A stretch of DNA of 64,000 nt, taken from Pseudomonas mosselii. Lineage in GTDB: Bacteria; Pseudomonadota; Gammaproteobacteria; Pseudomonadales; Pseudomonadaceae. Of this stretch, positions 44,799 through 54,908 are shown one piece after another. The stretch lies in contig NZ_VAUO01000002.1 in assembly GCF_005796105.1 (NCBI RefSeq), positions 248,001 to 312,000 of the forward strand. The letters are read 5' to 3'. The position numbers and the translations under genes were made by a program. The first letter of the stretch is position 1, and the number at the start of each line of letters is the position of its first letter. The notes under the pieces are model-generated. The model worked only from the letters and a program-made list of their open reading frames with translations. It did not search any database and was not told where the DNA came from.

Positions 44799-46140
44799 CC
44801 ACAGCGCCGCCGACAACGCCCAGTTCCGCAAATCACTGCGCCTCTGGCATGTAGTGATCATCGGCCTGGCCTACCTGACCCCAATGACCGTGTTCGACAC
44901 CTTCGGCATCGTCTCTGGCATCACCGCAGGGCACGTGCCGAGCGCCTACATATTGGCCCTGGCCGGCATTCTGTTCACCGCCGTGAGCTATGGCACCCTG
45001 GTCCGCCGCTTCCCGCAGTCGGGCTCGGCGTACACCTACACCCAGCGCGCGATCAACCCGCACGTGGGCTTCCTGGTAGGCTGGTCGTCGCTGCTGGACT
45101 ACCTGCTACTGCCGATGGTCAATGCGTTACTGGCCAAGCTGTACCTGTCGGCGATGTTCCCCGAAGTGCCGGAGTGGGCCTGGGTGGCTGGCTTCGTCAG
45201 CCTGATCAGCCTGATCAATATGCGCAGCATCAACCTGGTGGCGCACTTCAACTTGCTGTTCGTGCTCGTACAAGTGGCGATCATGAGCGTGTTCGTCTAC
45301 CTCTGCGTACGTGGCCTGGATCAGGGAGAGGGCCTGGGCACGGCATGGAGCCTGACACCGTTCGTGGACGACAAGACCCAGTTCGCCGCCCTGGCCGCCG
45401 GCGCGACCATCCTGTGCTTCTCGTTCCTGGGCTTCGATGCGGTGACATGCCTGTCCGAGGAAACCCGCAACCCCGGCAAGACCATCCCGATGGCGATCTT
45501 TCTCACCGCGCTGATCGGCGGTGTGGTGTTCATCGGCGTGTCGTACTTCATCCAGGCTTACTTCCCAACCATGCAGCGCTTCCACGACCAGGAAGCGGCC
45601 CTGCCGGAGATTGCCCTGTACGTGGGTGGCAAGCTGTTCCAGTCCGTGTTCATCGCCTGCACGGTGATCAACACCATCGCCTCCGGCCTGGCCTCGCAGA
45701 CCAGCGTCTCACGCCTGCTGTACGTGATGGGTCGCGACAACGTGCTACCGGCGGGGGTGTTCGCGCGCCTGCACCCTCGCTACAAGACCCCGGTGGTCAA
45801 CATCGCGGTGGTCGGCCTGGTGTCGCTGTCGGCGATCTTCTTCGATCTGGTCACCGCCACCTCGATCATCAACTTCGGCGCGCTGGTGGCCTTCAGCTTC
45901 GTCAACCTGTCGGTGATCAACCACTGCTTCGTGCGCGAGGGCCTGCGCCAAGGTCTGGCCAACCAGCTGAAGTACCTGGTGCTGCCGACCGTCGGCTTTT
46001 GCATCATCGTCTCGCTGTGGCTGGACCTGAACGAGCACTCGCTGCTGTTCGGCGGGGTCTGGGCGGTGCTGGGCGTGCTGTACCTGGCGTGGCTGACCAA
46101 GGCCTTCAGGGTCGCACCACCGAACTGCCTCGCCGAATGA
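44791..46140 (+). CDS. PuuP-like putrescine/amino acid APC importer
   Basis: 449 aa with about 12 helices. The start [20 protein letters not shown] followed by [18 protein letters not shown] is that of PuuP-type putrescine importers; [40 protein letters not shown] and [16 protein letters not shown] are further family parts. The chemoreceptor gene that follows is of a polyamine-sensing type, which supports polyamine uptake. Transcription ends at a strong terminator, so the receptor is probably read separately or by read-through. Confidence 0.87.
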   Translation: MPDHSAADNAQFRKSLRLWHVVIIGLAYLTPMTVFDTFGIVSGITAGHVPSAYILALAGILFTAVSYGTLVRRFPQSGSAYTYTQRAINPHVGFLVGWSSLLDYLLLPMVNALLAKLYLSAMFPEVPEWAWVAGFVSLISLINMRSINLVAHFNLLFVLVQVAIMSVFVYLCVRGLDQGEGLGTAWSLTPFVDDKTQFAALAAGATILCFSFLGFDAVTCLSEETRNPGKTIPMAIFLTALIGGVVFIGVSYFIQAYFPTMQRFHDQEAALPEIALYVGGKLFQSVFIACTVINTIASGLASQTSVSRLLYVMGRDNVLPAGVFARLHPRYKTPVVNIAVVGLVSLSAIFFDLVTATSIINFGALVAFSFVNLSVINHCFVREGLRQGLANQLKYLVLPTVGFCIIVSLWLDLNEHSLLFGGVWAVLGVLYLAWLTKAFRVAPPNCLAE

Positions 46141-46147
46141 ACCACCG

Positions 46148-46176
46148 GACGCCCGCCTGATAGCGGGCGTCTTTTT
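46148..46176 (+). terminator. Terminator of the importer gene
   Basis: GACGCCCGC (46148-46156) and GCGGGCGTC (46163-46171) with a 6-base loop, then TTTTT. Confidence 0.93.
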
Positions 46177-46198
46177 GCCGATCGAGAAGGAAAAGCCC

Positions 46199-48265
46199 AT
46201 GCTACCGCGCCGCCTCTCCATCCAGTGGAAGATCACCCTGCTGGCGGGCCTGTGCCTGCTGGCCATCGTCGCCGTGCTGGTGACCTCCGCGCTGAGCCAA
46301 GCCCGTCGCAGTGCTGCGCTGGTCAACCAGGCCAACACCGAAATGCTCGACCACAGCGCACGCCTGCGCTTGCAGGCCTACGCCGAGACCCAGGCGCTAC
46401 GCATCCAACGCTACTTCATGGACGCCTACCAGTACGGCAACGGTTTTGCCCGCCTGGTGCAGGTGCTCAGGCACCGGGGCGGCAGCGACCTGCGCGGCGA
46501 ACTGATCCGACAGGCCCGCGCCAGCCTTGCCGGCAATCCAGATGTGATTGGCCTGTACGTGGTATTTCAACCTAACGCCCTGGATCACCAGGACAGCCAG
46601 TTCATTGGCCAGGATACCAACGGCAGCAACGAAACCGGGCGCTTCTCGCTGTACTGGTCGCAGCCACGCCCTGGCACCCTGGAGCAAGAGGCCATGCCCG
46701 AGTCGATGCTCGGCGACAGCAGCCTGGGCAGCAACGGTTTTGCCCGCAACCGCTGGTTGACCTGCCCACAGGAAACCGCCAGGGCCTGCGTGCTTGAACC
46801 CTACCTCGACGACGTCAACGGCAAGCAGGTGCTGATGACCAGTATTGCCCTGCCGTTGCTGGAAAATGGCACGGTAGTGGGCGTGCTCGGCTTGGACATC
46901 GGCCTGGACAACCTTCAGCAACTTAGCCTGGACGGACGCCAGGAGCTGTTCGAAGGCCAGGGCCAGGTAAGCATCGTCAGTCCCGACGGCCTGCTGGCCG
47001 GACACAGCCGCGATGCCCGCCAACTGGGCCAAGCGCTTGGCAAGGAGGTTGCCGACGGTGTACTGCAAGTGGCCCGGCCATTCTCACCGATCCCTGACAC
47101 CGCGCCCTGGCAGGTGCTGCTGGAACTGCCCGAAGCCGTGTTGCAAGCCCCCGCCGTGGCCCTCAACCAGCGCCTGGACGCGCACAACCGTAGCGCCAAC
47201 CTGAGCAGCCTGCTGATCGGTCTGGGCGCTGCGCTGCTGGGCCTGTTGCTGGTGTGGCTGACGGCTCGCGGTGTAACCCGCCCGATACTGGCCGTGGCCG
47301 AGCGGCTCAAGGACATCGCCAGCGGCGAAGGCGACCTGACCCGGCGCCTGGACTACGCCCGCGATGACGAACTGGGCCAGCTCAGCGGCTGGTTCAATCG
47401 CTTTCTCGACAAGCTGCAACCGGTGATCGCCCAGGTCAAAGGCTCGCTCAGCGAGGCCCGTGGCACCGCGGACCAGTCGGCACTGATCGCCAGCCAGACC
47501 AGCGCCGGCATGCAGCAGCAGCAGCGCGAGATCGAGCAGGTCGCCACCGCCGCCAACGAGATGAGTGCCACCGCCCAGGACGTCGCGCGCAACGCCTCCC
47601 AGGCCGCGCAAGCCGCGCGTGGCGCCGACCAGGCGACCCGTGAAGGGCTGGCACTGGTGGCCGCTACCCGCCAGGCCATCGACCAGTTGGCCGGCGGCAT
47701 GGACACTGCCATGGACGAAGCCCGCGCCCTGGAAAGCCGCGGCGAGCAGATCGGCTCGGTGCTCGAAGTGATTCGCGCGATCGCCGAGCAGACCAACCTG
47801 CTGGCGCTCAACGCCGCCATCGAAGCAGCCCGTGCCGGTGAAGCCGGACGCGGCTTTGCGGTGGTAGCCGATGAAGTGCGTAACCTGGCCCAGCGCACCC
47901 AGGTGTCGGTGCAAGAGATCCGCCAGGTGATCGAAGGCCTGCAACAAGGCACCGTCGATGTGGTCGGCGCCATGCACCAGGGCCAGCGCCAGGCCCGGGA
48001 CAGCGCCGCGCAGATGGAGCAGACCCTGCCGGCCTTGCAGCGCATCGGCGAAGCGGTAGCGGTGATCAGCGACATGAACCTGCAAATCGCCAGCGCCGCC
48101 GAGGAGCAATCCGCCGTGGCCGAGGAGGTCAACCGCAACGTGGCCGGCATTCGCGATGTGACCGAGTCGTTGTCCGGCCAGGCCGAGGAGTCGGCGCACA
48201 TCAGCCAGGCACTCAACCGCCTGGCCAACCAGCAGCAGGTACTGATGGAGCAGTTCCGCGTCTGA
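46199..48265 (+). CDS. Methyl-accepting chemotaxis protein, McpU-like (polyamine sensing)
   Basis: 688 aa from ATG 46199 ([17 protein letters not shown]), with AAGGAAAAG upstream; the longer frame from 46175 overlaps the terminator. TM1 ~12-32. A periplasmic dCache-type domain follows (~35-330: [56 protein letters not shown]). TM2 is ~342-362 ([19 protein letters not shown]). HAMP follows, then the signalling domain with [20 protein letters not shown] at ~530. P. putida McpU, a polyamine receptor, lies next to a transporter in the same way, so it is the likely counterpart; ligand is inferred. Confidence 0.85.
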   Translation: MLPRRLSIQWKITLLAGLCLLAIVAVLVTSALSQARRSAALVNQANTEMLDHSARLRLQAYAETQALRIQRYFMDAYQYGNGFARLVQVLRHRGGSDLRGELIRQARASLAGNPDVIGLYVVFQPNALDHQDSQFIGQDTNGSNETGRFSLYWSQPRPGTLEQEAMPESMLGDSSLGSNGFARNRWLTCPQETARACVLEPYLDDVNGKQVLMTSIALPLLENGTVVGVLGLDIGLDNLQQLSLDGRQELFEGQGQVSIVSPDGLLAGHSRDARQLGQALGKEVADGVLQVARPFSPIPDTAPWQVLLELPEAVLQAPAVALNQRLDAHNRSANLSSLLIGLGAALLGLLLVWLTARGVTRPILAVAERLKDIASGEGDLTRRLDYARDDELGQLSGWFNRFLDKLQPVIAQVKGSLSEARGTADQSALIASQTSAGMQQQQREIEQVATAANEMSATAQDVARNASQAAQAARGADQATREGLALVAATRQAIDQLAGGMDTAMDEARALESRGEQIGSVLEVIRAIAEQTNLLALNAAIEAARAGEAGRGFAVVADEVRNLAQRTQVSVQEIRQVIEGLQQGTVDVVGAMHQGQRQARDSAAQMEQTLPALQRIGEAVAVISDMNLQIASAAEEQSAVAEEVNRNVAGIRDVTESLSGQAEESAHISQALNRLANQQQVLMEQFRV

Positions 48266-48288
48266 GGCACCTGCCAAACGTTGATTCG

Positions 48289-48340
48289 AAAAGGGGCACC
48301 CGGAAGGCCGCAGCGCCGCTGCGCCGCTGCGCCCCTTTTT
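48289..48340 (+). terminator. Terminator of the chemoreceptor gene
   Basis: AAAAGGGGC (48289-48297) pairs with GCCCCTTTTT (48331-48340); the inner part contains GCAGCGCCGCTGC repeats that form a second hairpin. It ends in a T-run. Confidence 0.8.
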
Positions 48341-48514
48341 AAACACGCTGAAGAAAACGTCAAAGGCCCTACTTCGAAGCTCCGCGCTCTATTACCCCGC
48401 CTAACAAGCTGGCAGAATGCCACATCTTTAGATGGCCTCACTTTGCCACCACTGCCGAACACGCCCACTACGCCCCGGCATGAATGCCAGGGCCCATCCT
48501 GCAAGGAAATGGAC

Positions 48515-51500
48515 ATGAGCACCTTGGATCAAAACACTGACGTCCTGGCATCAGGCAATGTCGACGGGCCTGGTATGACCGCGCTCTCCGACAACGGCTA
48601 CGTGCTGGTGTGGAGCGCCGACAGCGCCACCTTCGAGGGTGTCGTGGTAGCCCGCTACAACGCCGATGGCACACTGCTGCAACGCACTGACATCGCCAGC
48701 GATGACGTAGACGATCCATCGGTCACTGCACTGCCCAACGGCCAGTTCATCCTGGCATGGACATCGGAGAACGATGACACCGATACAGGCTATGTCTATA
48801 CGCAATTGTTCGGTGCCTCGGGCAGCAAGATCGGCTCGCCGGTGCTGGTCGCCAGTGCTCAATACGAGTTGGAAGACGCCAAGGTCCATGTGCTGAGCGA
48901 CACCCGCTATATCGTCACCTGGGGCGAAACCCACTCGACAGGTGGCGAACTCGACCCCTCCACCGCCGACATCAAGGCCGTGGTTTACACCAACGGCCAG
49001 CCAGGCAGCGTACAAACCCTGCTGACAGGCGACCTCAACGCAGGTGAGGCCGATGACGTGGCGATCTTTAGCAGCAGCGGCAATCTGTGGCTCACCTATT
49101 CGCTGCAGAAGACCACCTACGTCGACGGCAGTGTCCAGTCCAGCAGCTCGACATTGAGCATCGCCCAGATCACCAGCACCGGTACGGCGATTCCAGGTAC
49201 CACCCAGGAGCTTGCGCAGGTCACTTCCAACTACGTCAATGCCAACGCCGCGTATTTCAACGTGGTCCAGACCAACACCGGCTTCCTGGTGACCTGGGTC
49301 GACGACAGTCAGGCCGGCCTCAGCCGGGTGATCCACACCCAGCAGTACGATCAGCAGTTCCAGGCCCTAGGCGAGGCGAGCGAAGTGGCCGCTGCCGGCT
49401 CGGTGAACGGTGCCAGTGCCCAGGCGCTGCCTGATGGCGGCTACCTGCTGGCCTGGAACATCTATGACCCGAATGGCGCCGGTGTCTACGTGCAGCGCTT
49501 CAATGCCGATGGTAGCGCCGCCGACCAAACCCCGATCCTGGTCGGTACCACCGAGAGCGGTGTCATCCTGTGGGATGCGCCAAGCGTGACCGTGCTCGGC
49601 AATGGCAGCCTGGTGGTCAGCTGGAACACCTCGGACTTCAGCAACAGCAACGAAGACGGTGGCAGCACTGTGTTGCACATCCAGCAGGTCAGCGCCGCCG
49701 GCGAGCTGTTCGGTAGCGTGGATCCTGGGACCCCGTCGGAGACCGACAGCGGCTCCGAAAGCGTGCTCGAAACCGCGCAGATCGATGGCAACCTGGCAGA
49801 CTTCACCTTCGCTACCGACTCCTCCGGCAACCTCACCGTCAACGGCCAGCAGACCACCAGCCTGGCCGACATCGGTGCGGTTCAGTTCGACGATGCCATA
49901 GTCACCCTGCAGACCGGTCGCTTCGCCAACGAAAGCGGCAGCGTGGTGTCGATGGAGCCAGCCTCCACCGCCCTGAGCAATGGCGGCTACGTGATTGCCT
50001 GGCAACAAGGCGACAACATCCGCGTGCAGCAGTACGACCAAAGCCAGGACCTGGTTAGCGACACCGTACTGCCCGGTGTTACCGGCGCCAATCCGGTCGT
50101 CGCAGCAACCAACGACGGCGGCTATGTGGTCGGCTGGACCGCCACCCCTTACACCCAAGTCCTTCAGGCATACGACAAGAATGGCGTAGCTAGCGGCGTC
50201 CCGGTCACCGTCGAGACCCAGGATAACGACAACCCTAGCGTGAAGATCGAGGACGCATCGATCACCGTGTTGAAAAACGGTACTTGGGTGGTGACCTGGT
50301 CCGAAGAGATGCGCGACTACTGGATGGACCAGAACGGTAACCAGCACGTATCGGAGGGCGGCGAGCTGTTCATGCAGTTGATCAACCCGACTACTCACGC
50401 ACTGATCGGCAAGCCGGTGAAAGTCGACAATACCGTCAAGGACAACGCGATCTACGCTGTCGAGCCAAGTGTCACCACCCTATCCAACGGCGGCTTCGTG
50501 GTGCTCTGGGAACGCGAGACCGATGCCACCGACAACGTCGATGTCTACATGCAGCTCTACAGCGCCGCAGGCAAGCCTGTCGGCGGCAACGTTCGGGTCA
50601 ACAGCACCATTGCCGGCGAGCAGTATGGCGCTGAAGTCGCCGTGCTCGGCGACGGCAGCTATGTAGTGACTTGGACCAGCGTCCAGTATGACGCTAACGA
50701 GAACGCCACCAGCGCCGACGTATTCATGCAGCGCTACAGCGCGGCTGGTAAAGCCCTGGGTGGCGAGACCCAGGTCAACGTGACAAGCAGTGAGCCCCAA
50801 GGCGAACCTGCGATCACCGCCCTGCAAGGTGGCGGCTACGTGATCAGTTGGGCCACCTCCGACGAGGTTGCCTACGACGGTACCAACAACCTATACGCCC
50901 AAATCTACGATAAGAGCGGCAACAAGGTCGGCGCCCCACTGCACATCACCTCCGATGACAGCAACGACATGTTCCCGGTGATCGCCGCCACCGATGACGG
51001 TGGGTTCATCATCACCTGGGAAGTGTTGTCACCGCAGGTCAACGGCCAGAACGCCACGGGCGACATCTACAGCCAGCGCTTCGACGCCAACGGCAACGCC
51101 AATCAGCTGATCGGTGACACCGGCGATAACACCCTGGTCTGGACTGGTGCAGGCGGCGTGATCCTGAGCGGCGAAGAAGGTAACGACACACTGGTCGGCG
51201 GCGCGGCCAACGACACACTGATCGGCGGTGCCGGCGACGACATCCTCGATGGCGGCCTGGGTGCGGACGTATTGGTAGGCGGCAAAGGCAACGACACCTA
51301 CATCGTCGATAACGCCAATGACCAAGTGATCGAGAACGCCGATGAAGGCATCGACACCGTGCGCTCTGCGGTTACCTGGACCTTGGGTGCGAACCTCGAG
51401 AACCTGACCCTGACCGGTAGCGCCGCGATCAACGGCACCGGCAATGCTGGTGACAACGTACTGATCGGCAACAGCGCCGCCAACATCCTCAGCGGTGGTG

Positions 51501-53038
51501 CAGGCAACGACACCCTCGATGGCGGCGATGGCGTCGATGTCCTCGATGGTGGCCTCGGCGACGATACCTACGTCGTCGACCTGGTGGTCGAAGGCACCGG
51601 CAGCAGCGCTACGCTGAAGCTGCAAGACACCATCATCGAGAAAGCCAAGCAAGGCACCGATACCCTGCAACTACGCATGGACGACGATGCCGTTCGGGCT
51701 TTCGCCGGGACCGCCTCGATCACCCTCGACGCAAATCTGGAAAACCTCGACGCCAGCGGCACCGGCGCGCTGAACCTGACCCTGGTGGGCAACAAGTCCA
51801 GCAATACGCTGACCGGCAACTCCGGTGACAACATCCTTGACGGCAAGAACGGCGGCGACCGCCTGGTCGGCGGCGATGGCGACGACACCTACTACATCTA
51901 CAGCGACAAGGACGTGGTGGTGGAACTCAATGGCGAAGCAGGCGGCATTGATACCGTGCGCGTGGTTTCCTACCTCAAGAACAGCTACACGCTGGCCAAC
52001 AACGTCGAAAACGCCATCGTCGATTCCAAAGCCGCCTTCACCCTGATCGGCAATACGCAGGCCAACACCCTGACCGGTAACGCCGCCGCCAACGTCCTCG
52101 ATGGCGGTGCAGGTGCCGACACCCTGATCGGCGGCAAGGGCAACGATACCTACATCGTCGATAACATTGACGATGTAGTGGTCGAGTTTGCCAACGAAGG
52201 TATCGACACGGTCAAAGCGTCGGTCGACTACACCCTGGGCGACAACCTGGAAAACCTCGTGCTGCTCGACGGCGCAGTCAATGGGACTGGCAACGATCTG
52301 AAGAACAGCATCACCGGCAACAATGCGGACAACGTGCTCGACGGCGGCAAGGGTGTCGATACCCTCACCGGTGGCAAGGGCAACGACACCTACATCGTCG
52401 ATTTGCTGATCAAAGGCACTGGGGCAAAAGCCAGCGTAGTTCTCGAAGACAAGATCGTCGAGAAGCCCGGCGAAGGCACCGACACCCTGCAACTGCGCGC
52501 CGATGCCGACGCCTTCAACGGCTTCCAGGGCAGCGCTTCGATCACCCTGGGCGCCAACCTGGAAAACCTCGACGCTCGTCAGCTCGGCAACCTGTCGATT
52601 AACCTTACCGGCAACGCTGCCGATAACGAGATCTGGGGCAGCGATGGCAATGGCGTAATCAATGGCGGCGCCGGTAACGACATCCTGCACGCCGGCGACG
52701 GCGGCAGCGTGTTGATTGGTGGCCTCGGGGCAGATGTCATGTACGGTGGTGCCGGCCAGGATACCTTCAAGTTCACCAACCTGAAGGAACTGGGCCTGGG
52801 CGACAAGCAGGACGTGATCCACGACTTCGGCAGCGGTGACACACTCGACTTCTCGGCGCTCAAGGGCTACACGTTCGTGGGCACCGACAATTTCAGCGGC
52901 GCCAAGCAACTGCGCTACGAGGTCAACGACGACGGCATCACCGTGTACGGCAACAGCAACGCCAACACCGCGCCGGACTTCTCGATCAAGATCGTGGGTG
53001 TCATCGATCACCTGCAAGCCGACCAGTTGTCGCTGTAA
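48515..53038 (+). CDS. Large RTX protein with 7+7 propeller-like repeats, type I secretion substrate
   Basis: 1507 aa from ATG 48515 (MSTLDQNTDVLASGN), AAGGA 7 bases upstream; ATG 48509 is close. Residues ~19-405 hold seven repeats of the form 'xVTALxNGxxVVxWxx...VYxQxFxADGxxxG', and residues ~474-865 hold seven more. A linker (~406-473) between them carries TSLADIGAVQFDDAIVTLQ, like the linker of RTX proteins. From ~867 RTX nonapeptides (GGAGNDTLDGGDGVDVLDGG and similar) alternate with NLENLTLTGSA-type spacers in five or so blocks and should bind Ca2+. The last ~100 residues (DTFKF...DVIHDFGSGDTLDFSAL...LQADQLSL) are a secretion signal of the protease/lipase kind. No peptidase HExxH or lipase GxSxG motif is seen, so a binding or adhesive role is likelier than an enzyme. 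It is followed by its own exporter. Confidence 0.88.
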   Translation: MSTLDQNTDVLASGNVDGPGMTALSDNGYVLVWSADSATFEGVVVARYNADGTLLQRTDIASDDVDDPSVTALPNGQFILAWTSENDDTDTGYVYTQLFGASGSKIGSPVLVASAQYELEDAKVHVLSDTRYIVTWGETHSTGGELDPSTADIKAVVYTNGQPGSVQTLLTGDLNAGEADDVAIFSSSGNLWLTYSLQKTTYVDGSVQSSSSTLSIAQITSTGTAIPGTTQELAQVTSNYVNANAAYFNVVQTNTGFLVTWVDDSQAGLSRVIHTQQYDQQFQALGEASEVAAAGSVNGASAQALPDGGYLLAWNIYDPNGAGVYVQRFNADGSAADQTPILVGTTESGVILWDAPSVTVLGNGSLVVSWNTSDFSNSNEDGGSTVLHIQQVSAAGELFGSVDPGTPSETDSGSESVLETAQIDGNLADFTFATDSSGNLTVNGQQTTSLADIGAVQFDDAIVTLQTGRFANESGSVVSMEPASTALSNGGYVIAWQQGDNIRVQQYDQSQDLVSDTVLPGVTGANPVVAATNDGGYVVGWTATPYTQVLQAYDKNGVASGVPVTVETQDNDNPSVKIEDASITVLKNGTWVVTWSEEMRDYWMDQNGNQHVSEGGELFMQLINPTTHALIGKPVKVDNTVKDNAIYAVEPSVTTLSNGGFVVLWERETDATDNVDVYMQLYSAAGKPVGGNVRVNSTIAGEQYGAEVAVLGDGSYVVTWTSVQYDANENATSADVFMQRYSAAGKALGGETQVNVTSSEPQGEPAITALQGGGYVISWATSDEVAYDGTNNLYAQIYDKSGNKVGAPLHITSDDSNDMFPVIAATDDGGFIITWEVLSPQVNGQNATGDIYSQRFDANGNANQLIGDTGDNTLVWTGAGGVILSGEEGNDTLVGGAANDTLIGGAGDDILDGGLGADVLVGGKGNDTYIVDNANDQVIENADEGIDTVRSAVTWTLGANLENLTLTGSAAINGTGNAGDNVLIGNSAANILSGGAGNDTLDGGDGVDVLDGGLGDDTYVVDLVVEGTGSSATLKLQDTIIEKAKQGTDTLQLRMDDDAVRAFAGTASITLDANLENLDASGTGALNLTLVGNKSSNTLTGNSGDNILDGKNGGDRLVGGDGDDTYYIYSDKDVVVELNGEAGGIDTVRVVSYLKNSYTLANNVENAIVDSKAAFTLIGNTQANTLTGNAAANVLDGGAGADTLIGGKGNDTYIVDNIDDVVVEFANEGIDTVKASVDYTLGDNLENLVLLDGAVNGTGNDLKNSITGNNADNVLDGGKGVDTLTGGKGNDTYIVDLLIKGTGAKASVVLEDKIVEKPGEGTDTLQLRADADAFNGFQGSASITLGANLENLDARQLGNLSINLTGNAADNEIWGSDGNGVINGGAGNDILHAGDGGSVLIGGLGADVMYGGAGQDTFKFTNLKELGLGDKQDVIHDFGSGDTLDFSALKGYTFVGTDNFSGAKQLRYEVNDDGITVYGNSNANTAPDFSIKIVGVIDHLQADQLSL

Positions 53039-53075
53039 ACTGCCCTCCACGCCCCGGGTGTACCGGGGCGGCATC

Positions 53076-53133
53076 GCCAATGCCCATGACTGCCGACCGC
53101 TCGATGATACGACCGGCAGCCATGGGCATTGGC
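53076..53133. other. Very stable hairpin between the RTX gene and its exporter
   Basis: GCCAATGCCCATGACTGCCG pairs with its partner ending at 53133; 19 of 20 pairs, loop 18 bases. A smaller hairpin (CGCCCCGG/CCGGGGCG) precedes it at 53050-53070. No T-run. It could protect the abundant substrate mRNA or cut transcription into the exporter genes, as the hlyA-hlyB gap does. Confidence 0.7.
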
Positions 53134-53183
53134 ACGTTTAACGACGACCGGGCTGTGGTGCCCGGTTCTTCAGGCAGGCAAAC

Positions 53184-54908
53184 ATGGCAACACCTACACG
53201 AACGGAACTCGAACAAGCGCTTGCCACCTGCAAGGACAGCTTCCTATCGGTCGGTTTCTTCAGTTTCTTCGTCAACCTGCTGATGCTGGTCCCCTCTTTC
53301 TACATGCTGCAGGTCTATGACCGTGCGGTGGGCAGCGCCAGCGAATCGACGCTGCTGATGCTGACCCTGATCATGCTGCTGCTGATGAGCACCCTCGGTG
53401 CCCTGGAATGGGTACGCTCGCGCATCATGGTGCGCATCAGTACGCGCCTGGAAACCCTGCTGGGCAAGCGTCTGTTCGACGCAAGCTTTCGCCAGGCCCT
53501 GGACAGCGGTGGCATGAATGCCTCGGCGCAGCCCTTGAGCGACCTGAGCAGCCTGCGCCAGTTCCTCACCGGCAATGGCCTGTTCGCCTTCTTCGACACC
53601 CCATGGATCCCCATCTACCTGGCGGTGATGTTCATGTTCCACCCTTGGTACGGCTGGATGGGCGTGATCAGCGCGCTGCTGCTGGGCCTGCTGGCCTGGC
53701 TCAACGAACGCATGACCAAAGCGCCGCTGCACAACGCCAACCGCGAGCACATGGCCGCGACCGCCTTCACCAACAAGAGCCTGCGCAACGCCGAAGTGGT
53801 GGAGTCGATGGGCATGCTGAGCGATCTGCGCCAGCGCTGGAGCGCGCGGGTGCACAAGGTACTGAGCCTGCAGAGCGTGGCCAGTGATCGCGCCGGCGCC
53901 ATCAGTTCGGTGTCGCGCACCTTCCGCCAGATCGTACAGTCGCTGGTGCTGGGCCTGGGCGCCTACCTGACCATCAAGCACGAGATCAGCTCGGGCCTGA
54001 TGATCGCAGGCTCGATCCTGCTGGGCCGCGCACTGGCGCCGATCGACCAGTTGATCGGGGTCTGGAAAGGCTTCGTCGGCGCCCGTGGGCAGTACGCCCG
54101 CCTGCACGAATTGCTGGAGAAAATCGCCGCAGAGCCTGCGCGCATGTCGCTGCCAGCCCCACAAGGGGCGATCAGCGTCGAAGGGCTGTCGGTGGGCGCT
54201 CCCGGCACCCGCACGCCACTGGTACGCAACCTGAGCTTCAAGGTCGCAGCGGGCGAAACCGTCGGCATCATCGGCCCCAGCGGCGCCGGCAAGTCGACCC
54301 TGGCCCGCGCCTTGCTGGGCATCTGGCCGAGCCTGGCGGGTACGGTGCGCCTGGACGGCGCCGATATCAGCCAGTGGCGCCGCGACGAACTCGGCCCCTT
54401 CCTGGGTTACCTGCCCCAGGACATCGAGTTGTTCGAAGGCACCATCAGCGAGAACATCGCCCGCTTTGCCCAGGTGGACGCCGCAGCCGTGGTGGCTGCC
54501 GCGCGCATGGCCGGGGTGCACGAGATGATCCTGCAACTGCCGCAAGGCTACGACACGCTGATCGGGGCCAATGGTGGCGGTCTTTCCGGCGGGCAACGCC
54601 AGCGCGTGGGACTGGCCCGCGCGCTCTACCGGGCACCGCGCCTGGTGGTGCTTGACGAGCCCAACTCCAACCTCGACGAAACCGGCGAGCGACTGCTGGC
54701 CGAAGCCCTGCTCAAGCTCAAGCAGAGCGGCGCCACCGTGTTCGTCATCACCCACCGTTCCGGTGTATTGGCCGCCGTCGATCGCCTGCTGGTCCTCAAC
54801 CAGGGCGAATTGAGCCTGTATGGACCCCGCGACAAGGTGCTGGCCCATCTGCAAAACGCTGCAAACCCGTCTGCGCCCGCCGCGCAGGCTACCGGTACTC
54901 CGACATGA
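53184..54908 (+). CDS. Type I secretion ABC transporter (AprD/PrtD family)
   Basis: 574 aa. The membrane part (~1-300) has helices such as VGFFSFFVNLLMLVPSFYML and LLMLTLIMLLLMSTLGALEW, with no N-terminal peptidase or CLD domain, as in AprD/PrtD. The nucleotide-binding part has GIIGPSGAGKSTLARALLG (Walker A, ~365), [18 protein letters not shown] (signature, ~466) and LVVLDEPNSNLDETGE (Walker B, ~487). It powers export of the RTX protein in one step across both membranes. The stop overlaps the next ATG by four bases (ATGA). Confidence 0.93.
   Translation: MATPTRTELEQALATCKDSFLSVGFFSFFVNLLMLVPSFYMLQVYDRAVGSASESTLLMLTLIMLLLMSTLGALEWVRSRIMVRISTRLETLLGKRLFDASFRQALDSGGMNASAQPLSDLSSLRQFLTGNGLFAFFDTPWIPIYLAVMFMFHPWYGWMGVISALLLGLLAWLNERMTKAPLHNANREHMAATAFTNKSLRNAEVVESMGMLSDLRQRWSARVHKVLSLQSVASDRAGAISSVSRTFRQIVQSLVLGLGAYLTIKHEISSGLMIAGSILLGRALAPIDQLIGVWKGFVGARGQYARLHELLEKIAAEPARMSLPAPQGAISVEGLSVGAPGTRTPLVRNLSFKVAAGETVGIIGPSGAGKSTLARALLGIWPSLAGTVRLDGADISQWRRDELGPFLGYLPQDIELFEGTISENIARFAQVDAAAVVAAARMAGVHEMILQLPQGYDTLIGANGGGLSGGQRQRVGLARALYRAPRLVVLDEPNSNLDETGERLLAEALLKLKQSGATVFVITHRSGVLAAVDRLLVLNQGELSLYGPRDKVLAHLQNAANPSAPAAQATGTPT

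Noticed and set aside
48405..48430. TGGCAgaaTGCCA near the RTX gene as a sigma54 promoter
   Set aside because: The spacing between GG and GC elements does not fit -24/-12; it is a small palindrome at most.
48281..48514. N-terminal extension of the large RTX protein
   Set aside because: The extension would be translated from the terminator of the chemoreceptor gene; the ribosome site at 48503 supports the later start.
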